A stretch of 64,000 bases of DNA from NCBI GenBank assembly GCA_036346255.1, contig CM070639.1, positions 32,394,165 to 32,458,164 of the forward strand, read 5' to 3'. The position numbers were made by a program, and so were the translations under genes. The notes under the pieces are model-generated. The model saw only the letters and a program-made list of their open reading frames with translations, did not search any database and was not told the DNA's origin. How positions within the stretch are numbered: the stretch's first letter is position 1; every line of letters begins with the position of its first letter. This DNA comes from Ampelocalamus luodianensis (Eukaryota; Streptophyta; Magnoliopsida; Poales; Poaceae). Shown here piece after piece: positions 46,693 to 57,832 of the stretch.

Positions 46693-47754
46693 GTGTTTTC
46701 AAAGATTGATTTGAGAATGGGGTATCATCAGGTCAGGATCAGATCTGAGGATATTCCGAAGACGGCTTTCACTACTCGTTATGGTCTGTACGAGTATACC
46801 GTCATGTCCTTTGGCTTAACCAATGCTCCAGCCTTGTTTATGAACTTAATGAATTCAGTATTCATGGAGTTTTTGGACAAATTTGTGGTGGTCTTCATTG
46901 ATGATATTCTTATTTATTCCAAGACTGAAGAAGATCATGCTGAGCATCTGAAGATTGTTTTGGGCAAATTGCGGGAACACCAGCTATATGCGAAGTTCAG
47001 CAAATGTGAGTTCTGGTTGAAGGAAGTGGCATTCTTGGGCCATGTTCTTTCAGCTGGAGGCATAGCTGTGGATCCCAGTAAGGTCAGCGATGTTCTATCT
47101 TGGGGGCAGCCCAAGTCAGTCACCGATGTGCGGAGTTTTCTCGGTTTAGCGGGCTACTACCGCCGCTTTATCGAGAACTTCTCCAAGATCGCCAAGCCGA
47201 TGACTGAATTGCTCAAGAAGGACAAGAAGTTTGTGTGGTCCTCTGCTTGTGATGAGAGCTTTCAGGAGCTCAAACAGCGTTTGACTTCAGCTCCAGTCCT
47301 CACTCTTCCTGATATCCACAAGAGCTTCGATATTTATTACGATGCCTCTCGTCAGGGACTTGGATGTGTTCTTATGCAGGAAGGCAAGGCAGTTGCCTAT
47401 GCATCTAGGCAGTTGAGACCTCACGAGCTCAATTATCCTACCCATGATTTAGAGTTGGCTGCTGTGGTGCATGCACTCAAGATCTGGCGGCACTATTTGA
47501 TCGGAAACCGCTGTGAGGTGTTTTCCGATCACAAGAGCTTGAAATACTTGTTCACCCAGCCAGATCTGAACCTCAGGCAGAGGAGATGGTTGGAATTGAT
47601 CAAAGATTATGACATGGGTATTGGTGTCATCACGGCAAAGCCAATGTGGTTCTTGATGCACTTAGCGAAAAGTGTGTTGCAATACTTTGATGATCCAAGA
47701 GCAAAGAACTGCACTTCTTGCGAAATTTCAACGTCTCAACTTGGGTTTGGTTGA
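46693..47754 (+). pseudogene. pol: Reverse transcriptase palm and RNase H
   Basis: A 353-codon frame starting inside the reverse transcriptase (FSKIDLRMGYHQVRI). It has the FIDDILIYSK active site (about 46897-46926), the thumb segment SFLGLAGYYRRFI, and RNase H (YYDASRQGLGCVLMQ; then DHKSLKYLF at about 47530). The first RNase H Asp context reads DIYYDAS where copy 1 has DIYCDAS; the Asp is kept. True homology ends near 47622 (DYDMGI), where a deletion shifts the frame. Confidence 0.88.
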
Positions 47755-48082
47755 GCATGGTTCCCTTCTTTGCCTTGGTTGTGTAACCTACCTTGGTGGA
47801 TCAAATCAAGGCGGCACAACAATCGATGATGGTGTGGGTAAAATCAGCGAACATCAAGAATGGGTCCGCCAAGTGTTTCACGAAGATGAGCACGGTGTCG
47901 TATGGTTTGGGCAGCGACTTGTGGTCCCAAAGGTCCCAGAGTTGCGGGATTTGATTCTTCAGGAGGCCCATGATTCGCCTTTGTCCATCCATCCCGGGGC
48001 CACCAAAATGTACCAAGATCTGCGTCAGAAATTCTGGTGGACTCGCATGAAGCGCGAGATTGCGGGTTCGTCGCGGATGTGA
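47672..48082 (+). pseudogene. pol: Integrase zinc-domain region
   Basis: The frame contains EDEHGVVWFGQRLVVPKVPEL, HDSPLSIHPGATKMY and FWWTRMKREIA. The second Cys pair of the zinc domain is out of frame after 48060. Matches residues 600-710 of copy 1 Pol. Confidence 0.8.
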
Positions 48083-49198
48083 CATATGTTGTCGCGTCAA
48101 GGCGAGCATCGGCGTCAGTGGTCTTCTTCACCCTTGCCTATACCGGAATGGAAGTGGGATTACGCAGGCATGGATTTTATCACTGGTCTGGCCCGTACTC
48201 CTGCGGGAAGGATGCATTATGGGTTATCATTGATCGATTGACGAAGGTGGCCCATTTCCTTCCAGTGCGATCGAAAATTGATGTAAATCAGCTAGCGGAT
48301 CTTTACATATCCCGCATTGTGAGTCGCATGGTGTGCCACGAGCGATAGTGTCGGATCGTGGTTCTCTTTTCACTTCCGATTTTGCACGACCGCAGGAGGC
48401 CATGGGTACGGCTTTCGTTCGGCTCGACCTATCATCCTCGGTCGATGGTCGACGGGAGCGTCAATCGGTGCTTGAAGATATGCTCGTGCTAGTGTTCTTT
48501 CCTATGGAAAGAATTGGGAGAAGTGCCTACCGCTTGCGAATTCTCCTACAACAACGACTTCGAGCTAGTCTCGGTATGGCACCATTTGAGGCTTTGTATG
48601 GGCGGCGCTGCAGAACACCGTTGAACTGGTGGCGGTGAAAGCGGTTCTTTGGCGGATTCGATCAATGAGGCGGAAAGTCAAGTGCGATTGATTCGTGAGC
48701 ACTTGCGCGTAGCTCGATCGAGCGAAGAGCTATGCGGTCGGCGTCGCGTGAGTTGAGTTTCGGCCCAACGACTTTGTGTATCTCAAAGTCTCACCTCGAA
48801 AGGTCATCGTCGTTTGGCGTCAAGGGCAAATTGGCTCCTCGGTATGTCGGACCCTACCGCATCATCGATAGAGTGGGAGCTGTTGCTTACAAGTTAGACT
48901 TGCCGGCTACACTTGAGGGTGCATGATGTTTTCCATGTGTCGCAATTGAAGAAGTGCCTCCGTGTTCGGTTGAGGAAACACCATTGGAAAATATCGATGT
49001 GCGGGAAGATCTGTCTTATCGTGGCGTCTCGTTCGTATCCTCGAAGAAGCGAACGCAGAACAAGGAACCGTGTGATCAAGTTCCTTAAAGTTCGGTGGTC
49101 GAACCACTCAGAGGATGAAGCCACTTGGGAGCGGGAAGATCGTCTCGAGCAGATTACCCATCCTTCTTCTCCATGATCGAGAATCTGGGCGAGATTCT
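48083..49198 (+). pseudogene. pol: Integrase core, C-terminus and chromodomain, frameshifted
   Basis: Core segments are read in several frames: WVIIDRLTKVAHFLPV (48217-48264), SDRGSLFTSDF (48349-48381), a degraded QTDGQ-like stretch (48430-48460), FEALYGRRCRTPLNWW (48586-48633). Then RYVGPYRIIDRVGAVAYKLDLPATLEGA (48840-48923) and a chromodomain ending VIKFLKVRWSNHSEDEATW (49071-49127). The chromodomain here keeps Trp after KVR. No continuous product is possible as read. Confidence 0.82.
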
Positions 49199-49212
49199 GT
49201 AAGGGGGAGATT
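49199..49212 (+). promoter_or_regulatory. Polypurine tract of chromovirus copy 2
   Basis: GTAAGGGGGAGATT, identical to copy 1, directly before TGTAACACCC at 49213. Confidence 0.8.
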
Positions 49213-52200
49213 TGTAACACCCTAACTTAGGGTTTGTATTTCAAATGTAAAATTTTGAGGAGAAATAAAAACTTTTGTTGTCTCTTCAAATCATTTGGAA
49301 GTTTTCCAAATTTTCCCTAGCAATTTCCAATTTTCTAGAAGTTAATTCTTGTGATTGGAAATTGTTGTCATCAAATTATTAGCCTTCAAACTTGTGATCA
49401 TCATCTTATCTACCTCCCTGAATTATTTCACAATTTTTTAGATTTTGTTTGCTATTTCAAATAGCCAAGTCAAATTGGTTTGAAAATCTGGTCAAACTAT
49501 GGACAGCAGCTTGTGAATTTTCTTGGGAAAAATCTAGTGCATGAAAATCTGTCCCAGGAAGCTACCATAAAAATTTCAGAATTTTTGGAGCTCAGGAGCT
49601 ACCTCTAAAAATTCCCCAAACCTTCTCTGTCTTTCTAATTCAAATCGGAATCACTGTTCCTCGCTCGAACCAAGCGACTTGAGTCCGACCGCGCCACTTG
49701 ACTCGGTCGCGCCAACTATTTGCACCGCCAATCCGACCATCCGATGCAAATCGAGCGATCCACGTCGCGTATGCATTCGGCCGTCCGAATGCATCAGAGA
49801 TCTCGACCGTCCATCTCGGATCAACGGTCGGCATCCTTTGATCAAGCGGACTCGGCTCGCGCGCCAACACGATCGGCAAGCGGACCCCACTGTCAATCCC
49901 GACCGTCTTCTCCGTTGCGCGCGCGCGTCGCCGCTCAGCGCATGCGCGCCACGCAGCTTCGCCGGCCGCCACGTCGGGACGCGTGTCCCTCTCGGCCGCG
50001 AGCTTTATAACTTCACCGCACTCGTTCGTTCTCCGTTTCTTCGCTCTCGCCTTCTCGCCCGATTCTGTTTGGCGAGAAGAACCGAAAATAGCGCCGCCGT
50101 GCTAAGCGCCGCCTCGCGCAAACAACCTCTCCATCGCGATCCACTCTCCTCACCGCACCGTTTTGCCCATCCCGAGCCATCGGTGTCGGTGTATCGCGGG
50201 GCGTGTTTATCGTCTCCGCCTCCGGTGATCTCATTGCGCGAGCTAAATCGCGCTCGGTGAGTCTCGACCACGACACGAAGTCCTTAAGGATCGCAATCGA
50301 CCACCGAGTCTAAGCGTAACGTTGTTTCACTCTTTGGTGCTTCTCAGGAAGCCGCGGCGCTTTCTTCTCGAGCTCGGCAGAGCGCGCGTGCCGATTCCGG
50401 CGCCACCGTCCTCCTCCGTCATCAAGGCCGTGGGCTTATCCTTCTGGCGTCGGCGGCCGTGCGCGTTTTCGAAGCATCTCGCCGCGTAACGTCATCTCGT
50501 GGAAGCCGCATCCTCTTCTCCGCCTCCGCCGTCGCGGGCTCGTCTCGGCGACCATCGGACCGCGTCACCGCCATCGGTTCGTGAGTCTCTGTGAACCTTA
50601 AGGTATCACTCGCTCATTTTGAACCCCACTAGATCGTGTGATCCATCGCTGCGCGCGCGCGCCGTCCCGTCTTGCGCGCGGTGAGCTGGCCGGTGGAGTT
50701 AGTTTAGCGCTAATCTTGTTTAGTCCGAGTCTCGACTTGTGGGCCCTCTCGGGTTAAGTGAGTTTAGAAATCCCTAATCCAACCGTTATGTTTTTTCTGT
50801 GTCATTGCCATGTGGGTCCCGGTATCGATTAGAATTGTGTAAACATCGTGATACGTTTTCTCTGTCAGAAGCGTATTATCGTTGAGCGGATGTGTTGGAT
50901 TGCGTATTGTTAAAGCCGGCGCATTATTTGAATACGCCCGACGTCGCCTCGCGGCCGGGCCGTCTGGTCGTGATCGCGCGGGCCCATTGTCGATGCGAGG
51001 GCTAGTGGCTGTGAGTGCGAATTGGAATAAATGCATTATAGATTTGAAATGATTTAGTATTTACGGTTTGTGTTTTCTGTTGAGCTGTTAATTCAATTAA
51101 ACTTGTAAAATGCATAACTAATTCAAATTTTATGCAAATTGCATGAAACCAGTCTTTGTTAATTTTCATTTTAAGTGTACTACTTAATAAAATTAGTTTC
51201 AATCTTGTCTCTGTAGCAAAAATCGGTTAATTAATTAAATGATGTTTTATGTATCTTCTAAATTAGAAAATGTATATCTTTTCAATAATTGTCCAAATAA
51301 AGTGAAACCATTTTTGTAAATTTTCTTTCTTAGTGTACTAATTATCGAGTAGGTTATAGCTATGTTTTGTTCATGAAAATTTGTTAAGTAATTAACTAGT
51401 GTTTTGATGTGTTTTTAGCTTAGAAAATTCATAGAAAATTCTTAATATCTTAAAATGATTTGTTCTCTGTTTCTAAAATTTTGTTATATCATGCTTAAGC
51501 TCTTTGTATGAGTTTTAGCATGTTTGTTTGTTGTTGTATTTTTGAGTTTGGTCGGTGTTATTCGTTCTTATTATTTGTTTTATCGCTAGGCTTCGATATT
51601 TGCGGCAACCACGAGAACGATCCTCCGCAACATATTGAGCAACAAAGAGCGTGCAAGCGATTTGATCATGATAATCCCGGTATTTTCAAGTCTAATATTT
51701 TGTTTCATTTGTATGTATGCATTGCTTAATTTGTGTTAAATTGATTAGTTAAATCCAGTGTTGCATATCCTGTAGACAAAATATTGATCTCTACTACCGA
51801 GCCCAAGTTATTTCTTTGTGATTAGAGATCGCTGGATGATCTCTTATCGCTTAGTAGATCCGGGTCAACTTGCTTAGACATGCTTAGCCATCGGTAGAAC
51901 TGGGCGGTTATCGACTTTAGTCGGTAACCTTGATCACACAAAATTTACTATAACTTTATGTTTTAGCATTTCTGCTATGTTTAATTGCAAAATTAAAAAT
52001 GAAAACAAAAAATGATTTAGACTTGGGCACAATGGTAAGATTGGTGTGATCTGTTGGGTGTGACTGGAAAGGTGCCCGAGTCAGTTAAGGACCGAGTTAC
52101 TTGCGCCACCTTACTGAGCATTTTGCGTGCTAACCACACTAGAGTTTATGGGACCTCTCTTGACCTAGTACTTTGGCGTGTATTGGCTCCGGTCGCAGGT

Positions 52201-53252
52201 GGTCGCAGGAGGGATGGAGGTGGGAGCATGGTAGTTGTCCAAAAGCTTTATCTGAGTGGGTAGTTGTCTTTCGGCTTTACCATGTAAGCGTATGGGTTTC
52301 CATCCATACGAGCGGCTCGTAGTTAATACACAATATTGGAAAAAGTCTCGTAGGACTTAGCTGTGCCAAACATACCTTCGAAGTGTGCTTTGGCTTAAAG
52401 CGATGCAAGTGTGGGTACATTGGTACACCTGCAGGTTAAAACTATTCGAATAGCCTCGCCCTAGGTTATGGACACGCTCGGATCGCCCGTAAGAACTAGA
52501 CTACAACATTTAAATTAAAACTTGATGGGTGGTACGAATGCGGGATTCGTGCTATTGTTGAGGTGACTATTGGGATAGTCACTTCTAGGTTGTTTATCTT
52601 TCGCTTTTGTTATTAATATCCTTACTGTTATTTCAATCTTATAAATGAATTGCAAACTTGCCTTTAAAACTGTATTACCTTATTGCAAATGAAAATTGGC
52701 TTTGTGCAAATGAAACATATGGCCTCCACCAAATAAGCCTGCATGTAGCTTATGAATAGGTCTGCTAGTTCACACGTCAGTCTTGCGGGTACAAAGACAA
52801 TCTTTGTACTCAGGTGCTTTGCTTAATGTTTTTGTTGCAGAGGAAGAAGGTGAGCCCCAAGGGCCTCACTTCTGTGAGCTGTGTTGCCGTTTCGTGGACG
52901 ACTAGACTTGGCGGTCCGGTCAGATGCCTTGTGGGTTGAAGGCACACTGATTGGCTTTGTTTATAGCCATCTTATGGCGCTTTTGCTTCCGCTGTCTTTC
53001 TGTTGTTATGTTTGTACCTTGTGGCCTGTCGGCCTTTGTCTGTAATAACTCTACTATTTGTTTATCTTCCGTTTGGTAGTGTAGTGTTTGGACTCTATGT
53101 TTGGAATGGAGTTGATGTCTAATTTTGTACCGAGGTGTGTATACTGCTTTCTGGGAAGTATACATATCTCGAGGATCAGTTTATTTGATTTGTGCTGCTA
53201 GGACCAGGTGGGTGGTTAAGCATTACAAGCCAAATAAACTGGGGTCCTCACA
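49213..53252 (+). repeat. 3' LTR of chromovirus copy 2 (4,040 bp)
   Basis: Starts TGTAACACCCTAAC and ends GGGGTCCTCACA, then GTAGG. Compared with the 5' LTR it lacks about 25 bases near 49405 (a repeated CATCATCT context) and about 30 near 49547, and has many one- to three-base losses at CTG/CAG/CCG. TATA-like 50004-50010, donor-like GT 50257, acceptor-like AG 52840, hairpin GTACAAAGA/TCTTTGTAC 52789-52809. Confidence 0.93.
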
Positions 53253-54415
53253 GTAGGCACGACTGTTTAAACATTATACACTCTGCAGAGGTTTGTACAC
53301 TTTACCCACAAGAAATAATCAACTCGTAGCTCTGCATGATTCCTTAGTCGTGTGGTCGAGAGACCATCACAGTAACTTTTCAAATTATCTCGCCCCTTCT
53401 GTCATCTCACCCATATGTTGTGCGGGATGTTCACCACAACGACTAGCGTAGCTGGCCTCGGCCACAACGACTAGCATAGCTGGCAACTTCACCATACCAC
53501 GGTGTCCCTTTCAAGCCGGAATGCATCTGCCACTTGTACTGCCCCAATCCTCTCCAGTGAGATAACTTTCAGGGTTCGATAACTTTACTAAGCTAAGTTA
53601 TACTTTACAGACTTGTGGTTGCACATGTTTTACATGGGAGGCCAACACCGAATTAAGTCCTTAGGGTCATCTGACTGGTTCAAACCACAAACCAACCATT
53701 CTGTGCTACATCAGCACCCACCATCATACCATCCGCCGAGATGTGCTGTTAGAAGTTTAGGGTTTTGGGAAAGGAAAACCACTTTATTTCAAATATTGCA
53801 GTCATGTACCTCCCACGACTGCCCCAAAACAATTCATGATTTTAAGGGATGATGGTCAGAACACTTGGTGCCCTGGTACTTAAGCAAGACTAGCATGTCG
53901 CTTAAGTGCAGCCTACGACTAGTAATTTACCACATAGCTACTAGGGTGATATGGAATAAGGGATTCAATTATCGAAGGGTGATATAATACGTTATTAATC
54001 ATCAAATGGGTATTTAACTACCTTAAGAGTTAACATATATTTTCCTAAAGAATTAAAACATGCAGTTTTGGTAATTTAAATGAATATAATTTGCGGAAAA
54101 CGTAGGTACAATATGATCGAAGTGTTGACTCACCTTGATTAAAGGTAGGAGGGTCTTGGAGGTCTTGTGCTTGGTCGAAGTGGAGATCTCCTGCTTCTTC
54201 GAATTCTACTCGCACGAGCATACTGGAAAGAGGAACAAACAAGCAGAGAGAACAAATAAATACACAAGAAATAATAAATAAACTCCAAATTAAATAAGAC
54301 CAGAGTTAAAAGCAAGATCTTGTATTTAGACAAAAATTAGAAACAAGAAACAGCGTAATCGGAGTTCTAACGGAGGAGAACAGAGTCCTCGAAGGTTGTG
54401 GTTTCAAGTACTGAT

Positions 54416-54970
54416 TATCGACTTCACGAGGTCGGAGGGAGGTTCGACTACACCATGTGATCGGAAGGGGTTCGATAACATGAGTGGTCGGAAGGATTCG
54501 ACTACACAAGTGGTCGAAGGAAAGAAGGATACAACTACACAATGTGGTCATAGGAAAGATTCAAGAACGGTACGACTACTCAATGTGGTCGTAGGAAAGA
54601 TTCAAGAGGGATACGACTACTCAACGTGGTTGTAGGAAGAATACGACTACACAACGTGATCGTAGGAAAGATTCAAGAGGGATACTACTACTCAACATGG
54701 TCGTAGGAAGAATACGACTACACAACGTGGTCGTATGAAAGGTTCAATAGGGATACAACTACTCAATATGGTCGTAGGAAAGGTTCAATAGGGATACGAC
54801 TACTCAACATGGTCGTAGAAAAGGTTTAAGAGGGATACGACTACTCAACGTGGTCGTAGGAAGAAAAGACTCGACAGCTCGACGCGGCCGAAAGAACAAA
54901 AAGACTCGACTGCTCGAAGCTGTCGAAAGAACAAAAAGACTCGACTGCTCGAAGCGGTCAAAAGAACAAA
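54416..54970 (-). repeat. Array of short imperfect palindromes
   Basis: About a dozen copies of a 20-26 base core of type ACGACTACTCAACGTGGTCGT, in which the ends pair (ACGAC/GTCGT), separated by either a 15-base AAGATTCAAGAGGGA-type spacer or a 3-4 base one. The first and last units use TCGAC/GTCGA instead of ACGAC/GTCGT. It lies downstream of the minus-strand TATA box. Confidence 0.85.
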
Positions 54971-55390
54971 ACAGCAGAACAGGGCACAAGAAGTTAGCCA
55001 AAAGAATAAGAGAAAGTAGGGTATGAGGAACTCAATAGGACAGAGAGAGAGGTGCTTGAGGGGGTCAGCAGATAGTGAACAGCGGTGAAGAAGCTCACAG
55101 TCGAGGGTGAAGGAGGCCGGCGGTGAAGGGGTCAACCGGGACGGGAGGAGGAAGGGAAGGTGGCAGCTCCTATGAAACAAAACTAAAACAGAGTGAGGGA
55201 GATTGCTTTAAGGAGCTCTATGGCACAAAACGATGTGGGTAGATGGGGGCTACACCAGTACGGCAAGGACCAGGAGGAGGAGCGTGATGGCTGATTATAG
55301 AGCTCGAGGCTTTGGGAAAACCACAACAACCGAAGCTAGAGAGGGCGAGTAGGGGAAAGAACAAGAGGAGGGCGAGGCTCCCTGGAGCTC

Positions 55391-55398
55391 TATTTATA
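55391..55398 (-). promoter_or_regulatory. TATA box of the second minus-strand LTR
   Basis: TATAAATA on the minus strand, within CTCTATAAATAGAG, in a GC- and purine-rich region. Transcription would proceed leftwards through the palindrome array. Confidence 0.6.
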
Positions 55399-55462
55399 GA
55401 GGGAAAAAAGGGGAGACCGGGCGCCAAGATGGAGCGATGAAATTTGCGACTGCGCAGTGAAG

Positions 55463-57816
55463 TGTAATACCCCAAAAGTATTAGAAAGAATTAACGGGAG
55501 AGAGTTATTTGAATTTCAACTGTTTTTTTCAGGATTTTAAATGGGATTTTAGAATTTCTCTTGAAGGGGATTAAATCTTTGGCCAAAGGCCCATAGTCTT
55601 GGCCCATTAGGGGTAGTCAAAACCCCTAGGGTTACTGTAGCATGCGACCTGCTACAGTACCGCCACCGCTACAGTATCACCCCTCCCCTCCCAAGCAGCC
55701 CCATCCTCCATTGGTGCCTCCCTTCCTCTCCGTCGGTGCTCTTTGCTGCCGATCAAGTGAAGAAAGGAGAGGAGATCATCTTCGCGGGGCCAAATCTTCA
55801 CCTTGCTGCGATTCTACAAGGGTAACATCGCGTGTTCTTCTTTGGTTGTTGCGTAGTAGTTGCGGTTGATGTCGTATGGTAGATTGAATTTCGTCGGTTT
55901 AATACATCGCGTTCTGTCCAGTAGTTTGGACGACAGTTTTCATATTTTTAGAGGTAGAATCTGGGGATCCACCCTCCTATAGATAGTTGGCTTATGTTCT
56001 TAGCTTTCAGTGGCCGCCAATAACGCCCAAATCCGATTAACGGTCTGGGAGTTATGAATTTTTAAGTATCGCTGTCCTATTGATCTGCCAGCTTTCGGGC
56101 AAATTGTAGGAAACTGGATAAAACTGTTAGTTAAAGTGGAAATCAGAGGATCTCGTTATAACAAAAAATGTAGGTAATTGTCATACCTTTTTAGAGAGAT
56201 AAATAACGCAAGATTTGGACTTTTGTAGCAAAAGTTATGCTAGTTTTAGTGATCTGTCCAGAAAACCTGACGTGAATTTGTTGTTATGATAATTAGCTCG
56301 ATAGGGTTATTAGATGACTGAATCAGGAGGACTCACCAACTAGGATTACATGGAGATTTTGTTAAGCTTTAATTAGAGTCCAAGAACACCTCATTTGAAC
56401 CTCTGTACTAAAAGTTATGAATTTTAGAACGTGACTGTCCACAGAGGGGACAGAATAACACTTAGAAGTTGGGGTTGGGTTCGCGCTAAAGGAACTATTG
56501 CGAGTTCGTGTTTACTCTTATAGTTGTTTGGCCTATTACTGTTATCTTAGCGTGCATTATAAATATGTTCAGGTGGAGGTTTGATCCCGGAGGCAGCCCC
56601 TTCTGCACGTCCCTCGTACTCTCATTGTTAAGGCAAGTATAGTGATGGATATGATAGAAAACATTGCATGCCATTGTTTGATAAATACTAGGAGTGTTTG
56701 TGTTATCCATGATTGTTATGGTGGTATGTTTGGTATTGTTCATGGTTTCTAGTGATATGAGTTATGTGTTATTCATGGATGTTTGAAAGTTATGAAGTCT
56801 ATGATACATGCTAGTATTGATATATTAGCCGTGTTTTATTGATAGTATGATATGCTGGTTAAAGATGAGGAATGCTTATGATACGAGTGACTGTTAATCA
56901 TGTATGGTATTGATGTTGTTCATGCTTATTGCAAAACGGTAATTGTTCATATGCACCATGAGAGCATTCATAATACCTGGTCACGTGGTGACCAGGAATG
57001 CATATTTGTGGTCCCTGTCATGTAGATGACGGGCTTGAGGTCCCCACATTCGTGGAATGTGGGCATTGAGAAGAGGTCCCCATCATCTAAACGATGGGCT
57101 TATGGTCCCCACACTTGTGGAGTGTGGGCTTGAGGTCCCCTATACTTGCGGAGTATTGGGCAATTGGTCCCTGTGCTTGCGAGCACATGCATGGGTACGC
57201 AGCGACGGTTGCATACCTCGCATTACTGGTGTAATGCGCAAAAGAGAAAGAGAAAGATAAGGAGCATTTGAGCATTTGCATAGCATGAGCATGTGATACG
57301 TTTGGTGTGTGGCTGGATGGATAATAATTGACGATTTACCATTATGTATGTTGTTGATGCCATGAATTGTACTTGCTGAGTCGGTGGACTCACTCTTGCT
57401 TTTATTGTTGTTTTAGGTACCCAATCCAAGAACGACATGCATGGGAGGGAGTAGCTCTATGTTCACACGCACACTACCATGAACCTTCTAAAGTTGATTA
57501 AATTTCAAATCATGCCTTAATAAATGAGCAAATTGCTTAATTGATTCAATATGATGATGTTTTCGTGTTGGATTATTTGTAATAACGAAGACTAGCATAT
57601 TTGGATATTGGTGATTATGCTCGTCACTTAGTATGTCATGAATGCCTACGATTATCTTTGAATGTTCGATTGTTTAATTTGGATAAATGTAATTGTTGGA
57701 ACCCTTGGTAAAGTTAGCTAAAGAGAGAAGGTTCTACAGGAATTTAGTAAAGTGTCTTGGTTTTAATCGCTTTGTTGTTAGTTTAGTAGCATTCGAGGTC
57801 GTGTTGGATGGGTGTT
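55463..57816 (+). repeat. 5' LTR of a LARD-type element
   Basis: Starts TGTAATACCCC after candidate target TGAAG (55458-55462). It has TACTGTAGC and GCTACAGTACC motifs (55633-55675), a CTACAAGGGTAAC donor-like site (GT 55822), AAAAGTTATG/CTGTCC modules (about 55998-56076, 56185-56263, 56340-56445), a hairpin array (56976-57238), TGAGTC/GACTCA (57377-57392) and TTGTTGTTTTAG ending at 57416. The right end is judged from the primer site. A matching 3' LTR is not in the window. Confidence 0.85.
56976..57238 (+). repeat. Array of small hairpins in the LTR
   Basis: In order: CCTGGTCAC/GTGACCAGG (56976-56996), CCTGTCAT/ATGACGGG, CCCACATT/AATGTGGG, CCCATC/GATGGG, CCCACACT/AGTGTGGG, CCCTATACT/AGTATTGGG (one mismatch), TGTGCT/AGCACA, and CGCATTAC/GTAATGCG (57219-57238). 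Most units begin GGTCCC and end GGGCTTGAG. The solo LTR has the same array with different but still complementary stems. Confidence 0.88.
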
Positions 57817-57820
57817 CTGA

Positions 57821-57832
57821 TTGGTATCGAGC
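57821..57832 (+). promoter_or_regulatory. Primer-binding site, Met type (altered)
   Basis: TTGGTATCGAGC preceded by GTGTTCTGA. It is altered in the same way as the site at 26708. Confidence 0.7.

Larger units (their letters stand above)
40314..53252 (+). mobile_element. Complete Ty3/gypsy chromovirus, copy 2, TSD GTAGG
   Basis: 12,939 bp bounded by GTAGG at 40309-40313 and 53253-53257. LTRs at 40314-44445 and 49213-53252, with gag and pol between. Gene order is the same as copy 1 and protein similarity is very high, but it has many more small indels throughout gag, protease and integrase. Because the two LTRs match each other closely outside those indels, the insertion looks recent. Confidence 0.95.
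53253..55462 (-). repeat. Second minus-strand LTR, right part (cut at 55462)
   Basis: Resumes after the GTAGG duplication. It shares a TACACTCTGCAGAGG/TTTGTACACTTTACCC segment and a CTTGATTAAAGGTAGG-like segment with the LTR at 34004-37089. A two-copy repeat of CCACAACGACTAGCGTAGC type lies at 53434-53484. A TATAAATA box on the minus strand (complement of 55391-55398) marks the likely promoter, so the palindromic repeat array at 54416-54970 would be transcribed. The sense start of this LTR is beyond 55462, where the next LARD is inserted, and so lies outside the window. Confidence 0.65.

Noticed and set aside
54416..54970. Centromeric or other satellite array
   Set aside because: Only about a dozen short units confined to one LTR, without the 150-180 bp monomers usual for plant satellites.
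56976..57238. CRISPR-like array of short repeats
   Set aside because: Units are hairpins with diverging stems and no constant repeat/spacer pattern, inside a plant LTR.
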